Positions 54,101-59,612 are shown, numbered from the stretch's first letter. The stretch is 64,000 nucleotides of DNA from Azorinus chamasolen (GCA_963576725.1 OY755237.1:51836253-51900252); one strand, 5' to 3'. Translations and numbers: made by a program. Notes: generated by a model not told the origin, from the sequence alone.

Positions 54101-56035
54101 GCCTAAATATAGAACAGGGACAGGGTTAAAGCGAGATAAAACCGAGATACAATCAAAAGAGACATCCTGTAATGCCTTTGCAAACAGAGTAGACACAGAT
54201 CGGATGGCTCTAACAGGAGCTGTCTGATCAGGGTCTACTCTGTTTGCTTATGAAATAATATAGATCTGAATCTACAGTTTCTGCCATGATACAAAATGCC
54301 CATGAACTTTCAGCTAATTAACATTCCTTGAGTCATTAATTCTTACCTCTTTTCGTTTGGATATGCCTGGTTTGAAGAACAAGGTGATGCCTGCTATTTG
54401 CAACCAAAGGAATGGCAGTGAGAAACTCTCACGGAGCGGTATTACATATTCAACTCTAGTTGTGTCCAGTCTATAAATTATATAGTATACATACTGTTTA
54501 TTGAAATGCTGGTAGTAATTGCTGAGAATAAGCACAGACAAGAAAAAACAAAATCAATAATGTTTGCTGAATAATTAAAGGGCCATAATTCTGCAAAAAA
54601 TCATTAAACCGAAACACTTTAACAATATGCTTAATTCCTCCAAATGATGAAGCTTCATTTCAATGAAATTGAGTCAGAAGTACACTGATGGTAGCTTAAT
54701 GCAGAATGGGAGCTTTCTGCATTACTTTCAGTCTGCATTAAGCTACCACCTGTATGTTGTTTAACTGATCATAAGCCCCACATCATAGCAGCCATCTGAT
54801 CTGAGTCAGCTCTGTTTACTACAGATGTGTTTAAAGGCGTATCTATGAAGTAAAGGGTTATTATGGAAAAGATGACTAGAATAAAAGGGAGCCGCATGCG
54901 GCGCCAACCCTCGTCTGATTTGGTGCTTGTTCAGCTAAATTAATTTTTTTTAAATAAAGGGCCATTACTTTTGAAATCAAGAGTTATGGTTCTTATGTTG
55001 GGGCCTTCTCCTCAATGAGATCTACCCACCTATGAAGTTTCATGTTGATACCTCTTATACTTTTCGAGTAATGAGCTACATTAAAGATTTTGCACACCAA
55101 CGACTACAACTACGCCTACGACCTAGTGAAATAGACGAGCTAATAAACAAACTAGAAAATTGTGTCTGTCTCGGCCGAATTCAAACTGTTTGCATAGGTA
55201 ATCACAGATGAGACAATGGCAGTGAAAGAATTAATTGCGACATAAATAGCATGCCAACATTAATAGCATGGCCGTGATTGGCTGTGCAATGAGGCATACA
55301 TGTAGTACAAAATCTTTGCTATCGTAAGTATTGTATTATGCTAATTAATCCTAACAGTTGGTTCCATCAGACATTAATTGTGCAAAAATCACAGACTACG
55401 ACTTTGCCTTCTAATTCTTTTTCAGTTAATCCATTGAATGTGGGGAATGAGTGTACTAGCGTTAGCAAACAGTGTATACTAAGATCAGATATCTCCTAAA
55501 GGAACTCTCTGATCAGGATCCGCACTGTGTCATTCAAAATCGTTCAGCAGATTCAAGGCTTTCATGCTGAGAGGTCTCTATAGTTAACCTTTTACTCAAT
55601 AAACACTGCTTTCTTTGCCTTTGCAAACAGAGTACACCCAGATCAGATGGCTCCTGTAGGACTCTTCTCTGTTTGCTTTTGATATAATATAGATCTGATT
55701 ATACAGCTTCTGTCACGATCAGAAATGATTTTGTTCATAGTGCCATTAAAAAAAATCAGCGGATTAATATTCATGATGTCATTATTTCTTGCCTGGGTAT
55801 TCATGGAGTACAGGGTTAAACAGAGTTGGATATATATTCAGCGTTCAAAGAGTTTAATTCCTTACAGCCACCCAGAATGACAGTAGTACCTGTTGAAAAT
55901 GTAGAAGGCTCCTGTGAGACCGCCTGCCAGCCATGAGCCACTGAGCATCCAGGTGATAGCAAACAGGCAGCAAACCAGCATACCATGCAGGGCAAACACG
56001 CTGTTGATGTAGAAGAAAATAGGCTGCATTGAGCT
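17995..56035 (-). CDS. DPY19L: DPY19-like C-mannosyltransferase, 3' 14 exons
   Basis: Fourteen minus-strand exons join in frame across every intron (all gt-ag, phases agree) to encode the last 568 residues of a DPY19-family protein. DPY19 proteins are multi-pass ER membrane enzymes that attach mannose to tryptophan in WxxW motifs, using dolichol-phosphate mannose. Family landmarks in order: TRVEYVIPLRESFSLPF, FWQFNQF, DEHIYKFLLNKFG..RDFDSRLYL, RMKYLWTPYMCVLA, DPDTVELMEWI, GSMQLMAGVKLCTGRP, TNHPHYEDKYLR, DYIILEDSICLAP and a lumenal C-terminus HVPRFCDEIRR..NKTFRIYQV. The last block and the DVDNG context resemble the L3-type paralogue more than L1, but I cannot settle this. Roughly 150 N-terminal residues, including the first lumenal loop with the proposed catalytic acid, are not in view; I found no exon for them up to 64,000. 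Confidence 0.92.
18186..18427 (+). mobile_element. MITE-B, forward, intronic
   Basis: Complete-looking copy beginning ccctttctttcatag with the core aggagccatctgatcaggat and ending aactgggataggattaa. A partial reverse copy follows at 18512-18650. Confidence 0.7.
18933..19650 (-). mobile_element. MITE-B with internally expanded core
   Basis: Reverse MITE-B (taacctttcccttatgag.. to ..gtttgcaaaggcttggaaag) whose palindromic core has expanded into a 34-bp minisatellite. Confidence 0.8.
19072..19606. repeat. 34-bp minisatellite, about 16 units
   Basis: Unit agaccctgatcagatggctc plus atacaggagctgta. Spacing is 34 bp where measured (e.g. 19266 to 19300). Variants: acctTgatc, gatctgtc and one shortened unit near 19165. 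Confidence 0.9.
19754..19995. repeat. 51-bp tandem repeat, about five units
   Basis: Units begin ctccacc/cttcacc at 19754, 19801, 19852, 19903 and 19952. A diverged inverted piece (attctaaagtgtggttacag) follows at about 20005-20040. The minus strand is open through it with a 17-residue repeat, but it lies in an intron between two phase-matched exons. Confidence 0.85.
20106..20261 (-). CDS. DPY19L: DPY19-like exon, DYIILEDSIC block
   Basis: 52 codons, acceptor tttcttctag, donor GTG|gtatgt, phase 0 both ends. LYQYYGKRTPVDVH..DYIILEDSICLAP..GCRLPDLIDVDNGV is the most diagnostic DPY19 segment in the window. Confidence 0.95.
20937..21069 (-). CDS. DPY19L: DPY19-like exon, NHPHYED block
   Basis: 133 bp; one base completes a split Lys codon, then 44 codons. 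STAPTAALSGSMQLMAGVKL, CTGRPITNHPHYEDKYLRIK. Donor GAG|gtacat, acceptor ttttcag. Confidence 0.95.
21326..22013. other. Intronic sequence without recognised feature
   Basis: Unique-looking AT-rich sequence; one minus-strand open frame (21326-21568) matches nothing in the DPY19 series. I see no gene here. Confidence 0.5.
22339..22551 (+). repeat. Left 213-bp inverted arm of Penelope-like element
   Basis: tacttaaactgctctgatct.. to ..gtcatgggtgcaa. It is the exact reverse complement, by eye without mismatch, of 25407-25563 joined to 23609-23664. Three TGACGTCA palindromes lie at its inner end. Confidence 0.95.
22355..22400 (-). ncRNA. Hammerhead-ribozyme-like relic in Penelope arm
   Basis: On the minus strand: tttgacaaaggcccttagtg followed by gtcgaaatattag. 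ggcc..ggtc can form a stem II with GAAA after it, the order of a hammerhead core; the expected CUGAUGA is changed to a TTTGACA-like string. Penelope-like elements are known to carry hammerheads in their terminal repeats. A second copy is at about 25508-25548 on +. Activity is doubtful. Confidence 0.35.
22476..23603 (+). CDS. Penelope-like protein C-terminus with GIY-YIG nuclease
   Basis: 375 open codons; only those from about 22552 (RTVQELEDFAKHANSIHPNI) are element protein, the earlier ones read through the inverted arm, so no natural start is claimed. The N-terminal part matches the end of a Penelope RT (LDQIEFLDTLV, TDLYVKPTDKQLYL, then a basic helix-rich linker). The C-terminal third is the GIY-YIG endonuclease typical of these elements: VVYAIKCSKCDIMVYVGETE (GIY and YIG strands as VYAI and YVG), RERMKEHLSD, and ERQIHETDWIWRLRTYRPFG. 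The RT catalytic motifs are missing because the copy is 5'-truncated. Stop TGA at 23601-23603, five bases before the right arm. Confidence 0.92.
   Translation: MVTLGCFLKCHDVIKMTSSNDVMGARTVQELEDFAKHANSIHPNISIELRYGLDQIEFLDTLVKIDNGHIYTDLYVKPTDKQLYLNNSSCHPPSTKRSIAYGLGLRIKRICERESDYIRERNKLKGQLRKRGYSGRMIENQLVRVDKLDRSATLVKKQTVRSNRKMNRVPLVLTYSNLLPNIHYIVNKHSKVLHQSDRLKEVFQQLPIVAFRRDKNLCDTLVHSKTNRIVRPSNTVCSQGCATCSILEMSSISDTNRQSVYNVSTNINCRERNVVYAIKCSKCDIMVYVGETEREIRERMKEHLSDVRHEREKPINRHFGIGGHSSDDVRFVVLKRMFHACRTERQIHETDWIWRLRTYRPFGCNIKEDNALMHA
23609..23664 (-). repeat. Right inverted arm, inner 56 bp
   Basis: ttgcacccatgacgtcattt.. complementary to 22496-22551, including the three TGACGTCA palindromes. 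Stops where HLE-1 begins. Confidence 0.95.
23665..25406 (+). mobile_element. HLE-1 inserted inside the Penelope arm
   Basis: 1742 bp: caagagggccatgaggccct, gctcacctg, about eight 154-bp units (tgataagcccttgggcgggg..), a gacggacagacgg tract, then gctcaccttgagcactttgt, hairpin gagcac/gtgctc, and ggtgagctaa. Removing exactly these bases makes the right arm complementary to the left arm, so boundaries are known to within the local A-run ambiguity and there is no target duplication. Confidence 0.92.
25407..25563 (-). repeat. Right inverted arm, outer 157 bp
   Basis: aaaacaacccaatgtcaccatg-type start to ..gagcagtttaagta, complementary to 22339-22495. Confidence 0.95.
26480..27193 (-). mobile_element. 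Three MITE-B copies, reverse, around an exon
   Basis: 26480-26635, 26755-26935 and the B2 subtype 26928-27193. The DPY19-like exon 26644-26726 sits between the first two. Confidence 0.65.
26644..26726 (-). CDS. DPY19L: DPY19-like exon, ELMEWI block
   Basis: 83 bp: ALPAALKDLEDLKEFWDPDT, VELMEWI plus two bases. Acceptor ttcttgtag, donor ATAAA|gtaag. Only 27 codons, yet phase and family match make it secure. Confidence 0.92.
27542..27782 (-). mobile_element. tRNA-bearing retroposon-like insert with 9-bp TSD
   Basis: 241 bp flanked by tgtttgtaa at 27533-27541 and 27783-27791. It contains a tRNA-like unit bracketed by an imperfect inverted repeat (atggtgaaaaagttg at 27543 and caacttatttcaccat at about 27647), and two related ctacccggcta/ctacccagcta blocks. 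Confidence 0.65.
27558..27630 (-). tRNA. tRNA-like gene or pseudogene, GGT anticodon position
   Basis: 73 nt folding as a cloverleaf: acceptor ggcttgg/tcgagtc with three G-U pairs, D arm gctcagtcggtagagt, T arm ctgggttcgagtcccag. The anticodon loop atggtaa puts GGT at 34-36 (Thr), unusual because eukaryotic Thr tRNAs normally use AGT, and the anticodon stem has one mismatch. A T5 run follows about 4 bases downstream. Both Pol III boxes look intact; probably a tRNA-derived repeat, not a decoding tRNA. Confidence 0.55.
28149..28321. mobile_element. pogo-like MITE
   Basis: Imperfect palindrome from gtaaaactcctctaaaacga to gtagaggggttttactg with TA on each side; interior aggttgcttaatgcagggtg / ccctgcattaagctgccacc. 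Confidence 0.65.
28462..28740 (+). mobile_element. HLE-6-like element
   Basis: Starts caagagtgccagtgggcaca with a short palindrome, has a gcaaatgctaaacacaaatt..tgaccttgacctttgatata body and a cagacagacagacag tract before ccattccataatacctccca. The same body repeats at 30790-31120 in two further tandem units. Looks like a relative of the HLE group; its end is not defined. Confidence 0.45.
28856..29245 (+). mobile_element. HLE-2, 3'-truncated
   Basis: caagagggccagaatggccc, gctcacc, then about two and a half units; cut at a second caagagggccattg start at 29246 that soon runs into unrelated repeat (cagatgacagaaaccctatt). Confidence 0.65.
29780..30095 (+). mobile_element. MITE-B2, forward, with duplicated tail
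   Basis: ttaacccttccctcatataa..gatgcctcctataggagcca core, then two diverged copies of aaatggctacaatgttctac..gaatattcagtagg. Similar copies at 41145-41325 and 53880-54128. Confidence 0.65.
30226..30675 (+). mobile_element. HLE-2, 5'-truncated
   Basis: Two units, a long gacgacgcacgacgcac tract, then the standard hairpin end and ggtgagctaa at 30675. It closely resembles 61555-61954. Confidence 0.7.
31229..31285 (-). CDS. DPY19L: DPY19-like micro-exon, membrane segment
   Basis: 57 bp, phase 0 at both ends: VQIARHFATVSVLALLLAI, the last hydrophobic segment before the lumenal domain. Acceptor gtaccacag, donor ATT|gtaagt. Confidence 0.88.
31393..32110 (+). mobile_element. Two MITE-B copies, forward
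   Basis: 31393-31632 (nearly complete) and about 31845-32110 (partial). The stretch between, 31633-31845, carries nothing recognised. Confidence 0.6.
32143..32297 (-). CDS. DPY19L: DPY19-like exon, RMKYLWTPYMC block
   Basis: 155 bp: two bases complete Val, then QVVFFGALAMSTLRMKYLWT, PYMCVLAGFGVADFKAWKAV and LTKLRASQDVV. The acceptor ttttattatacag|tacagg lies in a duplicated 24-bp unit; it is the choice that restores the preceding phase. The donor could instead be at 32149 (CAAGAT|gtagtg), also in frame. Confidence 0.88.
32286..32362. repeat. Triplicated 24-bp unit over a splice acceptor
   Basis: Three near copies of caccacctgtactgtataataaaa-type sequence (32286-32310, 32311-32334, 32343-32362). 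The exon-proximal copy holds the acceptor of the DPY19-like exon; the middle copy reads actg instead of acag at the equivalent site. Confidence 0.85.
32979..33070 (-). CDS. DPY19L: DPY19-like exon, variable loop
   Basis: 92 bp: one base completes Ser, 30 codons NHSHDVGLKDHPVSKNSHLL, SSRPDVAFHA, one base left over. Acceptor tttgttttacag, donor GCAG|gttggt. The RPDVAFHA end fits the family; the loop before it is variable. Confidence 0.88.
33120..33297. mobile_element. pogo-like MITE with TA duplication
   Basis: 178 bp, cagtagaacctctctttgag to ctttaagacaggttctactg, TA at 33118-33119 and 33298-33299. Confidence 0.75.
33415..34475. mobile_element. MITE-B copies around DPY19-like exon
   Basis: Reverse copy 33415-33650 and forward copy 34210-34475 (aagcccttttctccataaat..gaatattcatggagtatagg). 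The exon 33720-33878 lies between. 33900-34200 is AT-rich and unassigned. Confidence 0.65.
33720..33878 (-). CDS. DPY19L: DPY19-like exon, RDFDSRLYL and membrane segment
   Basis: 159 bp: DFDSRLYLCIEAFGFLQLDT, YERMSKLVVFPIYCLVHVTL, LAVLFIAVMQNW with split codons at both ends. Acceptor tattttcag, donor AG|gtgtgt. Confidence 0.93.
34476..35340. other. Unique intronic stretch with CCAAT palindrome
   Basis: Little repeat content. accaatgg and ccattggt face each other at about 34828-34855, and aaaaagtggacaaa-type short repeats lie at 35050-35115. No gene supported. Confidence 0.4.
35347..35930. mobile_element. Two MITE-A copies flanking a coding exon
   Basis: About 35347-35560 and 35725-35870, both with the aatagagcaaatgctctatttatcac core, on either side of exon 35625-35698. 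A MITE-D-like block (caaacagtttggatcctgat / atcaggatccaatctatttg) follows at 35937-36005. Confidence 0.65.
35625..35698 (-). CDS. DPY19L: DPY19-like exon, DEHIYKF block
   Basis: 74 bp: TVLNLEADEHIYKFLLNKFG, IGNP plus two bases of the Arg shared with the next exon. Acceptor cttttgcag, donor AG|gtgagt. Confidence 0.93.
36119..36415 (+). mobile_element. HLE-5, complete, no tandem core
   Basis: 297 bp: caagagctgcgtgcggtgcc, gctcgtctgat near the start; gacgacgacaacgacaacaa tract; cagatgagctaa at the end. Subterminal inverted repeat gctcgtctg/cagatgagc (one mismatch). Other copies at 54888-55143 and 59553-59612. Confidence 0.7.
36424..36650. repeat. 31-bp tandem repeat, about seven units
   Basis: atgttctgacttttcatatt plus atcaacacttt, period 31 (36424, 36455, ...). 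Later units change ctt to cat and one has an inserted tatgatttatc. Directly follows HLE-5. Confidence 0.88.
36703..38898. mobile_element. MITE-A split by an HLE-2
   Basis: TTAA at 36699-36702 and 38899-38902. Left part ends gaaaaggagcattaa (36769); right part resumes ctagagaaaaggaaag (38745). The joined string gcattaactagagaaaagg occurs uninterrupted (reverse complement) in other MITE-A copies. Confidence 0.88.
36770..38744 (+). mobile_element. HLE-2, complete, about ten units
   Basis: 1975 bp: caagagggccagaatggccc, gctcgcc, roughly ten 165-bp units (gaaaactgcccacccctggg..), a gacggacgacgcac tract, gctcactctgagcactttgt hairpin and ggtgagctaa. Exact insertion into MITE-A without target duplication. 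Confidence 0.9.
38903..39790. mobile_element. MITE-B and two MITE-A copies
   Basis: Reverse MITE-B 38903-39110; MITE-A about 39113-39348; MITE-B core fragment 39350-39555; MITE-A about 39559-39784 ending in TTAA at 39785-39788. The copies are nearly contiguous. Confidence 0.65.
40140..40646. repeat. gaccttgatgtatgacc tandem repeat plus pogo-like MITE
   Basis: Two diverged units containing tgatgtatgaccttgacctt (about 40190 and 40345), then aaccaaccaacagacagacgg. An imperfect pogo-like palindrome follows (40515-40646, gcagaaagcttgac..gtctacaggggttctactg). The same gaccttga units reappear at 46535-46600. Confidence 0.5.
41350..41454 (-). CDS. DPY19L: DPY19-like exon, membrane segment
   Basis: 105 bp, 35 codons, phase 0: GDTLTPCSIPSRIFKVAFYS, LTVLVLMVLFNIAAK. 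Acceptor tattgccag, donor AAG|gtaagt. Confidence 0.9.
41555..41850 (+). mobile_element. Degenerate HLE-1/2 units
   Basis: Two old units (cccaggggcataatttgtaa.., ..tttcagagaaggagattttt) with no termini. Confidence 0.5.
42595..42755. repeat. Nested inverted repeat
   Basis: Outer arms atatcacacgaagtgacgat..agggttgta and tacaatccttcatatcatca..ttcatgtaatatc; inner arms tattctcacgagc and gctcgtgagaata. It could form a long hairpin; probably a MITE of another family. Confidence 0.65.
42946..43406. mobile_element. MITE-B and MITE-A sharing one TTAA
   Basis: MITE-B 42946-43182 (TTAA 42942-42945 on the left) and MITE-A 43187-43406 (TTAA 43407-43410 on the right) are separated only by a single TTAA at 43183-43186, read as gaaagggTTAAccctttcc. 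Confidence 0.85.
43502..43633 (-). CDS. DPY19L: DPY19-like exon, two membrane segments
   Basis: 132 bp, 44 codons, phase 0: VRFVLLSQAISLLLVCALQF, INKMILGSLVISFIAATCLL, MYFR. Acceptor tttgtttcag, donor AGG|gtaagt. Confidence 0.92.
44190..44965 (+). repeat. 140-bp-class tandem-core element, four to five units
   Basis: Units contain ctgaccaagtttcatgaaga..gtgacctctagagtgttcac..tttgacctagtttttgaccc. Ends in a gacagacagacagagagaca tract at 44905-44950. Same general plan as the HLE elements; termini not resolved. Confidence 0.65.
45004..45660. mobile_element. MITE-B, MITE-D-like block and MITE-A
   Basis: MITE-B 45004-45215 between TTAA copies (45000-45003, 45216-45219); a caatttggttccagatgaga / ctcatccaaactg block at 45370-45425; reverse MITE-A 45450-45660 with a partly deleted palindrome. 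Confidence 0.65.
45806..45940 (-). CDS. DPY19L: DPY19-like exon, FWQFNQF block
   Basis: 135 bp, 45 codons, phase 0: NISTATILGSTFLFSLFWQF, NQFILLLQAFALFGVWILDM, VPAHK. The family WQFxQF motif sits here. Acceptor tattttcag, donor AAG|gtgaga. Confidence 0.94.
46100..47560. repeat. Mixed low-copy tandem-type repeats and simple tracts
   Basis: 46103-46420 (aaaattgtgtctgtaagaca..gtcaacgggggcataaaat), 46470-46740 with gaccttgaccttaataagtc, a pyrimidine-rich gtccgtctgtccatcc series at 46880-46970 and 47090-47400, and a 12-C run then (ca)n at 47121-47144. No gene seen. Confidence 0.45.
47561..50465. other. Large intronic stretch, few repeats, no gene recognised
   Basis: AT-rich intron of the DPY19-like gene. 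A C10 run lies at 48408-48417. The + strand from 49320 to 50250 has few stops in one frame but no start, splice context or family motif I know. Confidence 0.45.
50466..50618 (-). mobile_element. tRNA-derived SINE with conserved core
   Basis: On the minus strand: tRNA-like head with A box gttagctcagatggta and a worn B box gtgagtatgatc followed by gctggtcgggtcatacc, then aaagactttcaaaatggtac and a core tggttggtccgatgtcaggt..gttactgggtattgg. The head plus this core resembles metazoan SINEs known in molluscs (Meta-type core). The 3' end is not clear. Confidence 0.6.
50619..53227. other. Intronic stretch, few features
   Basis: A g-rich tract at 51068-51080; a worn repeat ending ggggtaggggtgggggagagg at 51866-52102; a MITE-B core fragment at 52525-52612; MITE-D-like blocks at about 52690-52760 and 52850-52980 (gttggatacag../gatctggatccaaactgttt). 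No exon found. Confidence 0.45.
53228..54330. mobile_element. MITE-B2 and MITE-B copies
   Basis: B2 reverse 53228-53455; B2 forward 53880-54128; MITE-B forward about 54170-54330, ending just before exon 54347-54470. Confidence 0.65.
54347..54470 (-). CDS. DPY19L: DPY19-like exon, TRVEYVIPLRESF block
   Basis: 124 bp: one base completes Arg, then LDTTRVEYVIPLRESFSLPF, LWLQIAGITLFFKPGISKRK, E. The xTRVxxxxPLRESF motif is a DPY19 hallmark. Acceptor aatttatag, donor GAG|gtaaga. Confidence 0.95.
54888..55143 (+). mobile_element. HLE-5 copy
   Basis: gccgcatgcggcgccaaccc, ctcgtctgatttggtgcttg and a gactacaactacgcctacga tract, ending agacgagctaa at 55143. The first bases (caag) are mutated. Confidence 0.6.
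55585..55815 (+). mobile_element. MITE-B, forward
   Basis: ttaaccttttactcaataaa..ctttgcaaacagagtacacc..tcatggagtacagggttaa, right before exon 55890-56035. Confidence 0.65.
55890..56035 (-). CDS. DPY19L: DPY19-like exon, most 5' exon visible
   Basis: 146 bp: SSMQPIFFYINSVFALHGML, VCCLFAITWMLSGSWLAGGL, TGAFYIFN plus two bases of Arg. Acceptor ttctttcag; it needs an upstream exon ending in phase 0, which is not found before 64,000. Donor AG|gtacta. Confidence 0.92.
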
Positions 56036-56204
56036 CTGAAAGAAAGAAAACAGTGTCAAATTCACCTAAGGCAATGCACTCTTGTATCATAAAATACATG
56101 TATAATCCAAATGCCATGGCTTTCCTGGAATACTGTGTTACAAATATCACTTGATGTTATGTGATGATGGTCAAGCTCTCCGAAAAAATTCTAAAAATTA
56201 ATCC

Positions 56205-56630
56205 TTTACTGCATAAATATTCATGTAAGAAATAATGGTATCATAAATATTCATTTGGTGATTTTTTTTAAATGGTACATGGGTGCAGGTCTTTTTGGCC
56301 ATAGTAGAACCTGAAATATATCTACATTATTTCATAAGCAGACAGAGCAGACCCTGATCAGACGGCTCCTACTGGGTCTACTCTGTTTGCAAAGGTGTAC
56401 AGTAATACCTCTCTATAACGGCCACTAAATTGTGTTAATTAGTTGGTATATTAGGGCAGGTGGCTGCTTAAAGCAAAGTGAAAGTAAAACAGAACGCACC
56501 TATAGGAGCGTTCTGTTTTACTTTCACATTGCTTTAAGCAACCACCTGCCATTAACACAAAATACTTGATGTAATTTAGTGGCCATTATAGAGAGGTTTT
56601 ACTGTATTTATGAAGTAAAGAGTTACAACG
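56205..56630 (-). mobile_element. MITE-B, reverse, interrupted by pogo-like MITE
   Basis: Left part to gtttgcaaaggtgta (56399); right part from 56607, tttatgaagtaaagagtta. Confidence 0.75.
56400..56604. mobile_element. pogo-like MITE, well preserved
   Basis: 205 bp: cagtaatacctctctataac to ttatagagaggttttactg, TA at 56398-56399 and 56605-56606. Strong inner palindrome aagtaaaacagaacgc/gcgttctgttttactt. Confidence 0.85.
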
Positions 56631-56699
56631 CAGACTTTGGTTGAGAAATAAAGAGAATACACGAAAACCTCTCTACGCTAAACACTTATATTAGCCTCA

Positions 56700-57310
56700 G
56701 TGTTGATCTTAATCCATGAATATTCAGGCAAGAAATAATGACATCATGAATATTAATTAACTTAATTTTTATAATGGCCACACTAAGAACAAACGACAGA
56801 ATCAGACCTAAATTATGTCATAAGCAAACAGAGCAGACCCTAATTAGGTGGCGCCTTTTGGAGTCATCTGATCTAGGTCCAATTTGTTTGCAAATGCATA
56901 AAAAGGCATATATATGCAGTAAAGAGTTATACCCTAACCTAATGAATATTCATGTAAGAAAATTTTAATAATGACATCATACATGTTAATTAACTGAATT
57001 TTTAACAATGGCATTACTAAAACAGGATTTCTTTTACAATGGCATTACTAAAACAGGATAATTTTGTTTTACATGGCATTACTAAAACAGGATTTCTTTT
57101 TACAATGGCATTACTAAAACAGGAAAAAAATTTTACAATGGCATTACTAAAACAGGATTTTTTTTATGCTGACAGAAGCTGTATAACCAGATCTATCTTT
57201 TCTTAAGCAAACAGAGCAGACCCTGGTCAGATGGCTTCTACAGAAGCAGTCTCACCTGGGTCTACTTTGTCTGCATAGGTGCCAAAAGTCTATGAATATA
57301 AAGGGATAAT
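56700..57310 (-). mobile_element. Two MITE-B copies, reverse
   Basis: About 56705-56930 and 56935-57310. The second has a tandem expansion at 57005-57166: five copies of a ~33-bp unit tacaatggcattactaaaac plus aggatttctttt, in the tail rather than the core. Confidence 0.7.
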
Positions 57311-57390
57311 GTAATGTGAAAGTCATGCAAAAATCTCCCAAAGAGCTTTTTGCATGATTTTCACTGTGCATTAAGCTGTCAGCTGCCTAA

Positions 57391-57510
57391 AACAATCTCC
57401 ATTCTGACACCTGCCTATAACAATTTCCATTCTGACACCTGCCTATAACAATCTCAATTCGGACACCTGCCTATAACAATCTGAATTCGGACACCTGCTT
57501 ATAACATTCT
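57391..57510. repeat. ~32-bp tandem repeat, four units
   Basis: cctataacaatctcaattcg plus gacacctg, with ccattctg/cggacacc variants; it follows a pogo-like hairpin fragment at 57310-57380. Confidence 0.8.
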
Positions 57511-57563
57511 CAATTTTTCTGTACTAAAAGTTCAGTTTAGTGAGGTTTTACAGCATTTGTCCA

Positions 57564-58895
57564 GAAATGTTTGATCAGCTCTTCCTATCAGAATGTACAG
57601 GGTTACGAAATGTTTGATCAGCTCTTCCTATCAGAATGTACGGGGTTACGAAATGTTTGATCAGCTCTTCCTATCAGAATGTACGGGGTTACGAAATGTT
57701 TGATCAGCTCTTCCTATCAGAATGTACGGGGTTACGAAATGTTTGATCAGCTCTTCTTATAAGAATGTACGGGGTTACGAAATGTTTGACCAGCTCTTCC
57801 TGTTAGAATGTACGGGGTTACGAAATGTTTGATCAGCTCTTCCTATAAGAATATACGGGGTTACGAAATGTTTGATCAGCTCTTCCTATCAGAATGTACG
57901 GGTTACGAAATGTTTCATCAGCTCTTCCTATAAGAATGTACGGGGTTACGAAATGTTTCATCAGCTCTTCCTATCAGAATGTACGGGGTTACGAAATGTT
58001 TGATCAGCTCTTCCTATAAGAATGTACGGGGTTACGAAATGTTTGACCAGCTCTTCCTGTTAGAATGTACGGGGTTACGAAATGTTTGATCAGCTCTTCC
58101 TATAAGAATGTACGGGGTTACGAAATGTTTGATCAGCTCTTCCTATCAGAATGTACGGGGTTACGAAATGTTTGATCAGCTCTTCCTATAAGAATGTACG
58201 GGGTTACGAAATGTTTGATCAGCTCTTCCTATCAGAATGTACGGGGTTACGAAATGTTTGATCAGCTCTTCCTATAAGAATGTACGGGGTTACGAAATGT
58301 TTGACCAGCTCTTCCTATAAGAATGTACGGGGTTACGAAAAGTTTGATCAGCTCTTCCTATCAGAATGTACGGGGTTACGAAATGTTTGATCAGCTCTTC
58401 CTATAAGAATGTACGGGGTTACGAAATGTTTGATCAGCTCTTCCTATAAGAATGTACGGGGTTACGAAATGTTTGATCAGCTCTTCCTATCAGAATGTAC
58501 GGGGTTACGAAATGTTTGATCAGCTCTTCCTATAAGAATGTACGGGGTTACGAAATGTTTGATCAGCTCTTCCTATCAGAATGTACAGGGTTACGAAATG
58601 TTTGATCAGCTCTTCCTATAAGAATGTACGGGGTTACGAAATGTTTGATCAGCTCTTCCTATAAGAATGTACGGGGTTACGAAATGTTTGATCAGCTCTT
58701 CCTATCAGAATGTACGGGGTTACGAAATGTTTGATCAGCTCTTCCTATCAGAATGTATGGGGTTACGAAATGTTTGATCAGCTCTTCCTATCAGAATGTA
58801 CGGGGTTACAAAATGTTTGACCAGCTCTTCCTATAAGAATGTACGGGGTTACGAAATGTTTGATCAGCTCTTCCTATCAGAATGTACAGGGTTAC
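57564..58895. repeat. 43-bp minisatellite, 31 units
   Basis: Unit gaaatgtttgatcagctctt plus cctatcagaatgtacggggttac. 1332 bp equals 31 units with one single-base deletion near 57901. Two main variants alternate irregularly (cctatcag and cctataag), with rarer gaccag and cctgttag units. Confidence 0.95.
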
Positions 58896-59044
58896 AATGA
58901 AATAAAAGATTCAATTTTGAAAATCAAACGTTCAAATCAGACAAAGACAAATAAAAGCGTACCATACATAAATCTGAAATGCTAATAGGTATCATTGCAG
59001 ACAGTTGACGACAATGAATTTTCCGTGAAAGAAATGATACTGGC

Positions 59045-59400
59045 TTAACCCTTTCCTTCATATAAATGCCTTTCATTCCTTTGCAAACAGAGTAGAGCCA
59101 GATCAGACGGCTCCTATCAGGGTCTGCTCTCTTTGTTATGAAATCATACAAATCTCATCCTACAGTTTCTGTCTATGAAATCATACACATCTCATTCTAC
59201 AGTTTCCGTCTAAGCCGACAATTCCTTTTGAAATGTTTAACTTATAGGAAATTAAGTTAATGAATAGCCATGAAGTTATCAATTCATGCATAAAATGTTC
59301 ATTAGGGAATGATTAACCCTTTCCTTCATATAAACACTTTTTCACACATTTGCAAACAGAATAGACCCAGATCAGATGACTCCTTTAGCTCTTTCAGACT
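59045..59400 (+). mobile_element. MITE-B copies, forward
   Basis: About 59045-59315 with a duplicated tacagtttctgtctatgaaa block, then the start of another (ttaaccctttccttcatata at 59312) that breaks off after gactcctttag. Confidence 0.6.
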
Positions 59401-59552
59401 GCTATGCCATCATACTGAGACAAAACGTGTGCTTTCTACACAGCTAGTTTGAGTTTGTCATCTGTTCTCTGATTGCTACTATAAAGCAGGGAACCAACAG
59501 AATTACTGTCAATGCAATGCTTTCATAAATTAACCTTATCCATGCTATAAAA

Positions 59553-59612
59553 CAAGAGCCGTGTGTGTCGCCAACGCTCATCTGATTTGGTGCTTGTCCA
59601 GCTAAATTTAAA
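59553..59612 (+). mobile_element. HLE-5 head, split by HLE-1
   Basis: caagagccgtgtgtgtcgcc, gctcatctgatttggtgctt, gtccagctaaatttaa, then HLE-1 begins. Its remainder is not in the window. Confidence 0.65.
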
